Positions 1 to 7,077 of a DNA stretch of 64,000 nt are shown piece by piece. The stretch is from Ruminococcaceae bacterium UBA7080 (lineage in GTDB: Bacteria > Bacillota > Clostridia > Oscillospirales > Acutalibacteraceae). The first letter of the stretch is position 1. Each line of letters begins with the position of its first letter. A program made the position numbers and the translations under genes. The notes under the pieces are model-generated. The model ran no database searches and was not told the DNA's origin. It worked only from the letters and a program-made list of their open reading frames with translations. Location: assembly GCA_002493595.1 (NCBI GenBank), contig DKZG01000002.1, positions 33,489-97,488 on the forward strand, given 5' to 3'.

Positions 1-861
1 GAGAAGCTTTGATATTTTTGTGTCAGGGGATACAGCAGGAACCGGTTTCAAAACAGTGCGCAGTGATTTCAGGTTTCTTTTTCGTGCATTTTCAAAATCC
101 CTGTGGTGGATAACGCCGACAATATTATCTATATCATTAATATATACAGGCAGCCGGCTGAAATTAGTCGAATTAAATACGCGCTCAATTTCATTAAGTG
201 CTGCATATTTGTCAACGGCTTCAACATCAATACGCGGCACTAAAATATCGCCGACATCAATATCGTCAAACTCAATGGATGAACGGATAAGTTCACTTTC
301 GTTTTCGTCAATCTCACCACCGGTATGCGCTTCATCTACATAAGTTTTTAGCTCTTCTTCAGTTACGGTATCCGCTTTTCCTGTTTTAAATACCTTGTTG
401 AGAAGCTTTTTCCAGCCCTTGAAAAAGAAATTTAAAGGAGTAAAAAGCACAATGAAAAATTTTATAACGGGTGTAATTAAAATGGCAAGTTTTTCAGCAG
501 TTTCTTTTGCTATTGTTTTGGGTGTGATTTCGCCGAAAATTAAAACTACAATAGTCATGACGGCTGTGGATACGGTAGCGCCCAAATCGCTGTTGTTGCC
601 GAGTATTCCCGTAAAAAACAGGGTTGCAAGCGAAGTACATGCAATATTTACAATATTATTTCCGATTAAAACTGTAGACAAGACAATGTCATAGTTTTCG
701 GCCAGATCAAGTGTTTTTTCAATTCTTTTATTTGATTTGCCTTCACTTATCATGGTTTTAAGTTTCACTTTATTGAGTGAGGAAAAAGCGGTTTCAGCAC
801 CGGAAAAGAAAGCACTGAAAAGAACTAAAGCAATCATAGCACATAGAATGCCGGTATTCAT
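1..861 (-). CDS. CNNM/HlyC-CorC family membrane protein (3' end outside window)
   Basis: The visible 287 codons start at an ATG preceded by a GGAG site 8 bases upstream and run off the left edge. The N-terminal half is a CNNM (DUF21) membrane domain, with FFSGAETAFSS near residue 17 and FGEITPKTIAKE near residue 115, and several hydrophobic helices. An acidic linker follows, then the first part of a CBS pair (VPRIDVEAVDKY, SRLPVYINDIDNIVGVIH). Members are called hemolysin C/CorC-like; several are implicated in Mg2+ or other cation efflux, with the CBS pair as a nucleotide-sensing module. A C-terminal CorC_HlyC domain would be expected beyond the edge but cannot be seen. The family is clear, while substrate and direction of transport are inference. 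Confidence 0.88.
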   Translation of the reverse strand, partial: MNTGILCAMIALVLFSAFFSGAETAFSSLNKVKLKTMISEGKSNKRIEKTLDLAENYDIVLSTVLIGNNIVNIACTSLATLFFTGILGNNSDLGATVSTAVMTIVVLIFGEITPKTIAKETAEKLAILITPVIKFFIVLFTPLNFFFKGWKKLLNKVFKTGKADTVTEEELKTYVDEAHTGGEIDENESELIRSSIEFDDIDVGDILVPRIDVEAVDKYAALNEIERVFNSTNFSRLPVYINDIDNIVGVIHHRDFENARKRNLKSLRTVLKPVPAVSPDTKISKLL

Positions 862-896
862 AGTTTAATCTCCTATTATAAATAATGGTATGAACT

Positions 897-930
897 GCAA
901 AAAAGCGTGCAAAGCTGTACCCTGCACGCT
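897..930 (-). terminator. Intrinsic terminator after the radical SAM gene
   Basis: On the minus strand AGCGTGCA pairs perfectly with TGCACGCT (arms 923-930 and 904-911) around an 11-base loop and is followed at once by a run of T. It lies between the stop at 943 and the start of the CNNM gene, so it separates the two transcripts. Confidence 0.85.
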
Positions 931-942
931 GTGATGCTATTT

Positions 943-2373
943 TTAATCCTCTGTTTTTTCGAATTCTTGAAAGAGTCTGTCTTTATCAGCAATTTCGAAA
1001 TTATACATGTTTTCGTCTTTGATATGATTAGCAATAAACTTGTCACGGTCAAAAAGCTCATCAGCCTTAATCTTCCATGCTTTTGCAGCAGCAATGGTCT
1101 TGTCAAACAGTGCATTTGCACTTTCGGGATTTTCCATCTCTGTTGAATAAGCGCCTGTCTCTGCCACCATTTTGCTGATAGCACCCGGATTATCAAGCAC
1201 CGGACATGGACGGAGCATATTATTATTAAACGGCTGATTCTTTTTATATGCCATAAAGAGTGGGCTCTTAAGTGCATCCAGCACCGAACACTCTTTAATA
1301 TTTACATTTGAGTAATGAACAAATGCACAAGGTTCGCAGTCGCCGTTTGCGTTGATATGGAAATAGTGGCGTCCGCCGGCAATACAGCCCTGAACATATT
1401 CACCGTCATTCCAGAAATCAAGTGCAAAAATAGGTTTTGTATGACGCCATTCATGCATCTTTTTATACATTGTTGCACGCTGCTCGGGAGAAACCATAAG
1501 TTCTGTAACAGCGCCGTTGCCTGTTGGCATATATGTAAAGAACCATGCGAACATTACACCCTGTTCAATCAGCCAATCCATATATTCATCAGAAGAAAGA
1601 ACATCTGTATTTTTGCTTGTGTAGCATAGTGAAGCACCGAACGGAATGCCTCGGTCTTTGAGTCGTTTCATAGCTGCAGTACATTTTTTGAAGGTGCCGT
1701 CACCACGTCTAAAGTCATTTTCTTCCTCATAGCCTTCAATGGAAAAGGCAGGCAGGAAATTTCCGACTTCACCGATTTCATCGGCAAAGCTGTCATCAAT
1801 GAGTGTACCGTTTGTAAAGCTCATAAAAATGCAATCCGGATTTTCGCGGCAAAGCTGCATTAAATCATTTCTTCTGATGGTAGGCTCACCGCCTGTGTAA
1901 AGGAACATATATGTGCCAAGCTCCTTGGCTTCAGATATAATTCTGGCCAAAGTATCGTAATCAAGTTGACTGTTTTTGCCGTATTCAGCAGCCCAGCATC
2001 CTTTGCATCTTAAATTACAGGCAGCAGTTGGGTCCATAAGAATTGCCCATGGAACATTGCAGCCGTGTTCTTCAATAGCCTTCATTCTCTTTGAATAGCT
2101 GTTTATAGCAACGTTCAGAGCCGGGGGGACAAGCTTTTCAACAACATCCTGATTGATATCACAGATAAGCTTTTTTGCGAAAATCATCCAGTTGTTATTT
2201 GGGTCATCGATTACCTTGTGAAGACCGGCATAGGTGCTTCTGTTTACTTTTTTTACATCTGCCATTTCAAGAAGACTTAAAATTTTAGGCGCATTGTTAA
2301 AAAAGTCCTTACGCGCATATTTGATCGCATTTTTGATTGCAATCGACATTGCGGCTTCTTTAATAGATTTCAT
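943..2373 (-). CDS. Radical SAM protein with SPASM-like C-terminal cysteines
   Basis: A 476-residue radical SAM enzyme. The [4Fe-4S]/SAM motif is C119-x3-C123-x2-C126 in TAACNLRCKGCW, followed by the GGEP motif (YTGGEPT), which binds the SAM amino group. The C-terminal third holds more cysteines (GCIAGG, NGDCEPC, RPCPV) in the style of SPASM or twitch domains that carry an auxiliary cluster. About 115 residues of mostly helical sequence precede the radical domain. I do not recognise the substrate. There is no precursor peptide or partner enzyme next to it, so a peptide-maturation role is not supported by context. The chosen ATG has GAGG 9 bases upstream; a second ATG at codon 9 is less likely. 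It has its own promoter and terminator. Confidence 0.82.
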   Translation of the reverse strand: MKSIKEAAMSIAIKNAIKYARKDFFNNAPKILSLLEMADVKKVNRSTYAGLHKVIDDPNNNWMIFAKKLICDINQDVVEKLVPPALNVAINSYSKRMKAIEEHGCNVPWAILMDPTAACNLRCKGCWAAEYGKNSQLDYDTLARIISEAKELGTYMFLYTGGEPTIRRNDLMQLCRENPDCIFMSFTNGTLIDDSFADEIGEVGNFLPAFSIEGYEEENDFRRGDGTFKKCTAAMKRLKDRGIPFGASLCYTSKNTDVLSSDEYMDWLIEQGVMFAWFFTYMPTGNGAVTELMVSPEQRATMYKKMHEWRHTKPIFALDFWNDGEYVQGCIAGGRHYFHINANGDCEPCAFVHYSNVNIKECSVLDALKSPLFMAYKKNQPFNNNMLRPCPVLDNPGAISKMVAETGAYSTEMENPESANALFDKTIAAAKAWKIKADELFDRDKFIANHIKDENMYNFEIADKDRLFQEFEKTED

Positions 2374-2441
2374 AAAGATCCTCTCTTAATCATTCATCAA
2401 TAATTAATAAATTTTATAACAATTTGTAGACGCTATTAAGA

Positions 2442-2470
2442 AATATATTCCTTTTGTAATAAAAAGTCAA
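2442..2470 (-). promoter_or_regulatory. Sigma-A promoter of the radical SAM gene
   Basis: On the minus strand TTGACT (2470-2465), a 17-base spacer and TATATT (2447-2442) predict a leader of about 60 bases. It sits just beyond the end of the beta-galactosidase gene, so the radical SAM gene can be expressed independently of it. Confidence 0.6.
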
Positions 2471-2496
2471 GACAAATTTTATTAAGTTTACTTTTG

Positions 2497-5400
2497 TTAA
2501 AATCTGATTTGGAATTTAAGGCGATAGATTTTATCTGTTTTGTTTTTATAAATATCGTTGCAGTGCGCACCCCAGCTGTCGTATCCGCCGACACCCTGCT
2601 GCCTTGCAATAAGGCGAACAACAGTTTTGTCATACTCAGGCAAATCCTTTTTATGCCATGCGTTTTCAACCTCTTTGGGCAGATAATGACAAACGTTGAG
2701 TTCCATTTGCGGCTCGGCAATAACCGAAAATACCTTTTTCTTCCCTATAAGCGTTGCATATCTTACACCTGTGCGGTTACCGCATTCCTGTGGTTTAAGA
2801 TAATCAACCCACATATCGCTGACAGTCGTGCTGTAAACGCCGATTTTTGCTGCGTTGCAGCGGTCAATATAGTTTTCTTCGGGGCCTCTTCCGAGATAGG
2901 TTATATCTTCAAAGTCCTTTGGAAGCTCAAATAAAACAGAGACTTCCGGGATTTCGGGCAAGGTATCATCGGGAGAAAACTGCAAATCAATTTCCATGCC
3001 CTTTGATGTGATTGTATATACAATTTGTGCCTTGCATTCAGGCTGGGTGCAGATTGTTGCGCTGCAGGTTACAACGACTTTTTTATCGTTTTCAAGTATT
3101 TTGTAATTATGAATGGACCATTTTGTATTGTTGAAAATACCGGGCGTGTCACCGGCATCCCTCCAGCAGCCCAGTCTTGAGCCTGCTCGATTGCCGCGGT
3201 CGTTATCAGTCAGTGCCCTCCAGAAGTTAAGGCGCATAGGAGCCTGAAGCAGTTCTTCACCGCCAACCTTAATAGAGTAAAGCTGGTTTCTTTCTCTTCT
3301 TTCAAAGCGTATATTTATATCATCTGATATAATTCTGAGTGAACCATAGGTATCGTTTACAATAAGTGCAGTACCTGTTTCAAGTTCATCATATGTGTTT
3401 TCGAATTCATTTATGACAAATTGCTCATATGCAATAATATGTCCCTCGTTACACCAAAGGGTATCATCCTTGATTCTGAATTCCAAATCCAAATAACATT
3501 CAGTTCCGGTAACACGGCTGAGTTCAAGATCAATAACAGTCTTTTCGCCGGGTGGCACATCAACTGATGTTGTGCCCTCACACAGAATCCCTTTGTCTGA
3601 GCTGAGTTTCCAGTAAAGTTCATATGCATTAAGGTTTGTGAACATAAATTTGTTCTTTATTTCAATTATGCCCTTTTGTGCATCGATGGCATGAAAACCA
3701 ATATTTTGATAAAGCTTTTTAATCTCCGCAAGTTTAGGCGTAGGCTGTCTGTCGCCAAACAAAAGGCCGTTTCCGCAGAAGTGACCGTCATGCGGGTTTT
3801 CACCGAAATCGCCGCCGTAAGCCAAGTATTCTTTTCCGTTTTCATCTGTAGTTAAAATGCTTTGGTCAACCCAGTCCCAGACAAAACCGCCCTGCAGGCA
3901 GGGGTATTTGTCCCAAAGTACGGTGTATTCGTCCGTTGAGCCGCAGGAATTACCCATAGCATGAGTGAATTCGCAGAGAATAAAGGGTCTGCCGTCACGC
4001 TGTGTTATTGCGTATTCTTCACATTCCCGGGGTTTATAATACATTTTTGACTGTACGTCGGAAATTTCCTTTTCATCCGGAGAGCGGTGACATTCAAAGT
4101 GAACAAAGCGGGTTTGATCTTCTTTTTTAAGATAATGATACATCTTTTTAGGTGTTTCGCCGCCCAGAGATTCATTACCTAATGACCAGCAAACAACGCA
4201 GGTGATATTCTTATCTCTGTTATATGTTGCTTTTATACGCTCCATGCAGGCCTTTTCCCATTCGGGACGGGATGCCGGAAGCTGTGGGCATCCTATAATT
4301 GTTGACCAGCCTGTGCCATGTGTTTCCATGTTGTTTTCGTCAATAACATACAAGCCGTATTCGTCGCAAAGCTCCATGAATCTTGGACAGTTAGGATAAT
4401 GAGATGTACGAACCGCGTTTATATTCGATTTTTTCATCATTTCGATATCGTATCGCATGACCTCTTCGGTTATATATCTGCCTGTTTTGCAGTCAAATTC
4501 ATGCCTGTTTGTGCCTTTAAAAACAACACGCTGACCGTTAATACGAATAATTCCGTCTTTAATTTCGACAGTTCTGAATCCGATTTTTTGGCTTATATAT
4601 TCAATCGGTACACCGTTATTCTTTAAAGTAAGAACGACGGTATAAAGGTAAGGACTTTCAGCCGACCACGGGTTAACATCTGCAACGATAGCCTTGAGTG
4701 TGGTTTTGTGATCCTCATCTGCATACTGTGTATCAAGTGCAACTGTTGCACCGTCCGCATCAATAATACTCATATCAATGCTCAGACTTTCATAAGTTCC
4801 GTTTGTTTTTACGAGCACTTGTGCATAGCCGTCACTGAGGGTGACATCGGGCTGGGCAGTAATGGTAAAATCACGTATATATTCCCTTTCGGTTGTGTAA
4901 ATGTAAACATCACGAAAAATGCCGCCCAGGCGCCACATATCCTGGCATTCAAGCCATGAGCCTGTGCACCAGCGGTAAACTTCAACTCCGATTGTGTTAG
5001 AGCCTTCTTTAAGATATTTTGTGATATCAAATTCACTGCGGTGAAAGGTTGATTCGGAATAACCGACTCTGTTTCCATTTATATAAAGGTAAAAAGCGGA
5101 TTCAACGCCTTCAAAGCAAAGCACAACTCTTTTTGCAAGCAATGCACGGTTAACATTTATTTTTTTTAGGTAACAGCCCACCGGATTGTGCATGGTAGGA
5201 GCATTGGGCGGGCATATGTCTTCACTGCCTTCCCAGGGGTAGCGAACATTGCAGTATTGACTCTGATCATAGCCTTGCATTTGCCACGAGCAGGGCACAA
5301 TAACCGTATCCCAGTTATGTGCATCATAATGCGGCTGAGCAAAATCGGTTGGTTTATATGCATAGTTCTTATAAAGCTTAAATTTCCATTTCCCGTTAAG

Positions 5401-5556
5401 CAGTTTGCAGCGTGAGGAAGAGTAACGGTCTGCCTTTTTTGCTTCCTCAAAGCTGTCGTAGGGCATAAAGGTGGCATGCGGCGGCAGCTTGTTTACGCCA
5501 ACAATTTCAGGATTTGACTGCCATTCGGTATATCCGTCAATAAAATTTCTCTCCAT
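2497..5556 (-). CDS. lacZ: Beta-galactosidase, LacZ type (GH2)
   Basis: The 1019-residue length matches long-form LacZ. The order is sugar-binding jelly roll (about 1-220, with the WQ..GYD and GGIFRDVY motifs), immunoglobulin-like domain, TIM barrel (about 335-630), a further linker domain, and the beta-sandwich 'small chain' domain (about 750-1019). The acid/base glutamate is E462 in WSLGNESLGG and the nucleophile is E529 in LCEFTHAMGNS. There is no signal peptide, so it should act in the cytoplasm on lactose or other galactosides that have been imported. No transporter adjoins it. It starts 21 bases after a sugar transferase gene and has GGAG at a good distance from its ATG. The pairing with the sugar transferase looks like shared transcription rather than a shared pathway. 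Confidence 0.95.
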   Translation of the reverse strand: MERNFIDGYTEWQSNPEIVGVNKLPPHATFMPYDSFEEAKKADRYSSSRCKLLNGKWKFKLYKNYAYKPTDFAQPHYDAHNWDTVIVPCSWQMQGYDQSQYCNVRYPWEGSEDICPPNAPTMHNPVGCYLKKINVNRALLAKRVVLCFEGVESAFYLYINGNRVGYSESTFHRSEFDITKYLKEGSNTIGVEVYRWCTGSWLECQDMWRLGGIFRDVYIYTTEREYIRDFTITAQPDVTLSDGYAQVLVKTNGTYESLSIDMSIIDADGATVALDTQYADEDHKTTLKAIVADVNPWSAESPYLYTVVLTLKNNGVPIEYISQKIGFRTVEIKDGIIRINGQRVVFKGTNRHEFDCKTGRYITEEVMRYDIEMMKKSNINAVRTSHYPNCPRFMELCDEYGLYVIDENNMETHGTGWSTIIGCPQLPASRPEWEKACMERIKATYNRDKNITCVVCWSLGNESLGGETPKKMYHYLKKEDQTRFVHFECHRSPDEKEISDVQSKMYYKPRECEEYAITQRDGRPFILCEFTHAMGNSCGSTDEYTVLWDKYPCLQGGFVWDWVDQSILTTDENGKEYLAYGGDFGENPHDGHFCGNGLLFGDRQPTPKLAEIKKLYQNIGFHAIDAQKGIIEIKNKFMFTNLNAYELYWKLSSDKGILCEGTTSVDVPPGEKTVIDLELSRVTGTECYLDLEFRIKDDTLWCNEGHIIAYEQFVINEFENTYDELETGTALIVNDTYGSLRIISDDINIRFERRERNQLYSIKVGGEELLQAPMRLNFWRALTDNDRGNRAGSRLGCWRDAGDTPGIFNNTKWSIHNYKILENDKKVVVTCSATICTQPECKAQIVYTITSKGMEIDLQFSPDDTLPEIPEVSVLFELPKDFEDITYLGRGPEENYIDRCNAAKIGVYSTTVSDMWVDYLKPQECGNRTGVRYATLIGKKKVFSVIAEPQMELNVCHYLPKEVENAWHKKDLPEYDKTVVRLIARQQGVGGYDSWGAHCNDIYKNKTDKIYRLKFQIRF

Positions 5557-5577
5557 AACCTACTTCTCCGTTAAAAT

Positions 5578-6195
5578 TTATCTTCTGTGTATTTTGCCTT
5601 CCTGGTATCCCTCTTGTTTAAATGCAACACCGATGCTTCTGAGAAGGATTACCAAATCGAGCTTAAACGACCAGTTGTCACAATAAAGCTTGTCATATTT
5701 TATCTTTTTTACAAGTGAAATTTCATCTCTGCCGTTAATTTGCGCCATTCCCGTCAGGCCGGGTCGGAAACGGTAAACGCCGTATTCAAGCCGGAGGCGA
5801 TGAGCGCGCATTTCTGATGAAATAAGCGGTCTGGGTCCTACAAAGCTCATATCACCCTTAAGAATATTCCAAAGCTGAGGCAGTTCATCAAGGCTTGTTT
5901 TTCGCAGAAATTTACCGACCTTTGTTATATATTGGTCCGGATTTTCCAGCTGACCTGTTGCAACATTAGGCGTATTATTTTTCATTGTCTGAAATTTGTA
6001 GATTTTAAATGGTTTGCCGCGTCTGCCTCTGCGTTCGTGAGAGAAAAAAATGCTTGTATCCGGTGTCAGCAGATTAGCAACGCATATCACAAGAAAGAGT
6101 GGTGACAGAAAAATAAGCGCAAAAAACGACACAACGATATCAAAAAGGCGTTTAAATTTGGTTGGCCTTAAATATTTTTTAAAAAAAGTATCCAT
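5578..6195 (-). CDS. Undecaprenyl-phosphate sugar-1-phosphate transferase (short, WcaJ/PglC catalytic core)
   Basis: At 205 residues this is only the catalytic core of the bacterial sugar transferase family, without the N-terminal multi-helix region of WcaJ or WbaP. Visible features are an RLFDIVVS start, one hydrophobic re-entrant helix (about 16-40), FKIYKFQTM, SLDELPQLWNILKGDMSFVGPRP with its conserved DELPQ and GPRP elements, and RPGLTGMAQINGR. It moves a sugar phosphate from a UDP-sugar to undecaprenyl phosphate, the first membrane step of capsule, exopolysaccharide or glycan assembly. No other glycan-assembly genes lie in the window, so the product is unknown. The -35/-10 upstream is close to consensus. 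Confidence 0.9.
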   Translation of the reverse strand: MDTFFKKYLRPTKFKRLFDIVVSFFALIFLSPLFLVICVANLLTPDTSIFFSHERRGRRGKPFKIYKFQTMKNNTPNVATGQLENPDQYITKVGKFLRKTSLDELPQLWNILKGDMSFVGPRPLISSEMRAHRLRLEYGVYRFRPGLTGMAQINGRDEISLVKKIKYDKLYCDNWSFKLDLVILLRSIGVAFKQEGYQEGKIHRR

Positions 6196-6263
6196 TTTAG
6201 TATTCCTGTACTCGGTTATACCGATTTTATATATAAATCAACATAATGTGTGCAATTTTGTTG

Positions 6264-6292
6264 ATTATACCACATATGATTTAAATATGCAA
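6264..6292 (-). promoter_or_regulatory. Sigma-A promoter of the sugar transferase-lacZ unit
   Basis: Minus strand: TTGCAT (6292-6287), a 17-base spacer and TATAAT (6269-6264). The predicted leader is about 60 bases. It is divergent from the lipoprotein promoter at 6319-6347. Confidence 0.7.
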
Positions 6293-6318
6293 TTTTTTTA
6301 TAATAATTTTAATTAGTA

Positions 6319-6347
6319 TTGCCAAAAAAGTTTTTATTATATATAAT
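6319..6347 (+). promoter_or_regulatory. Sigma-A promoter of the lipoprotein gene
   Basis: TTGCCA, a 17-base spacer and TATAAT, ending 31 bases before the ATG at 6379, with AGAAGGATG as ribosome site between them. Confidence 0.7.
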
Positions 6348-6378
6348 AGACAAATAATAAACAGAAGGATGTGTTTTT

Positions 6379-6978
6379 ATGAAGAAAGCTTTATGTTTGC
6401 TGTTATGTGTTGTTACAATATGTTTAAGCTTTTTCGGCTGCAGCGCCCCTAATGCCGATATGACCGAAGAAAATATAACCGAAACTGTCAAGGCAGTTGA
6501 AACGGCTTTAAAGAACTTCGACACGGAAAATTTAGAAAAATATGTTTCTTCGCCTACCCTTTCGGTCATTATGACTTATGCAAAAAAGCATCAGCAGTTT
6601 GCAGATTTAGGAAAAGCAATTTTTTCAGGTCTTGAAATGCAGGCAGTCAATATAGACCTTGAAAATCAGTCTGTCACAGTTGCAGTTAAAAACAAGGATT
6701 TATCTCAGGCAGCGAATGATTTTGCACAAAAGCTTAAGAGTGAGTACACGACCTTTCAGCTTTTGGCAAAGCTTAATGATGATGCATTTCTTAATACCAA
6801 CTTAAAAGAACTTTGCGAAAAAATAGACGGCTCATCATTATTTCCGGATGCAATTGAAATAACGTTGGATATTAGGCAGGAAAAGAAAAATTTGGTACTC
6901 AGCTTTAATTCAGATGCAGAAAATGCCGTGTCAGGCGGTGCATTGACATCTATCAAAAACATTTACAGTGCCGGATAA
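6379..6978 (+). CDS. Small predicted lipoprotein of unknown function
   Basis: A 199-residue protein with a lipoprotein signal: a positively charged start (MKK), a hydrophobic stretch and a lipobox ending in Cys22 (SFFGC). The mature part begins with a helix-rich stretch (ITETVKAVETALKNFDTENLEKYV), followed by alternating strands such as NIDLENQSVTVAVKN and IEITLDIRQEKKNLVLSF. This fold plan, a helix and then a curved sheet, resembles the NTF2-like or DUF5105 lipoproteins of Firmicutes, but I cannot assign a family from sequence alone. It stands upstream of secA with its own promoter, and secA has another, so no functional link is implied. Confidence 0.75.
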   Translation: MKKALCLLLCVVTICLSFFGCSAPNADMTEENITETVKAVETALKNFDTENLEKYVSSPTLSVIMTYAKKHQQFADLGKAIFSGLEMQAVNIDLENQSVTVAVKNKDLSQAANDFAQKLKSEYTTFQLLAKLNDDAFLNTNLKELCEKIDGSSLFPDAIEITLDIRQEKKNLVLSFNSDAENAVSGGALTSIKNIYSAG

Positions 6979-7015
6979 ATATTGCCAATCTAATTATTAT
7001 ATTTATAAAAAAGTA

Positions 7016-7044
7016 GTGACAATAATATTTCTTTATGTTAAAAT
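7016..7044 (+). promoter_or_regulatory. Sigma-A promoter of secA
   Basis: GTGACA, a 17-base spacer and TAAAAT give a leader of about 27 bases before the ATG at 7078. The -35 matches consensus at five of six positions. Confidence 0.6.
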
Positions 7045-7077
7045 AACCTTTGGTATTATTTTTCGAGGTGTAAATTT

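Noticed and set aside
943..2373. Radical SAM gene as a peptide-modification (RiPP) system.
   Set aside because: No precursor-like short peptide with a good ribosome site was seen in the flanking gaps of 81 and 123 bases.
2494..2934. Open frame on the plus strand inside lacZ.
   Set aside because: Antisense to conserved LacZ coding sequence, rich in unlikely residue runs, and without a ribosome site.
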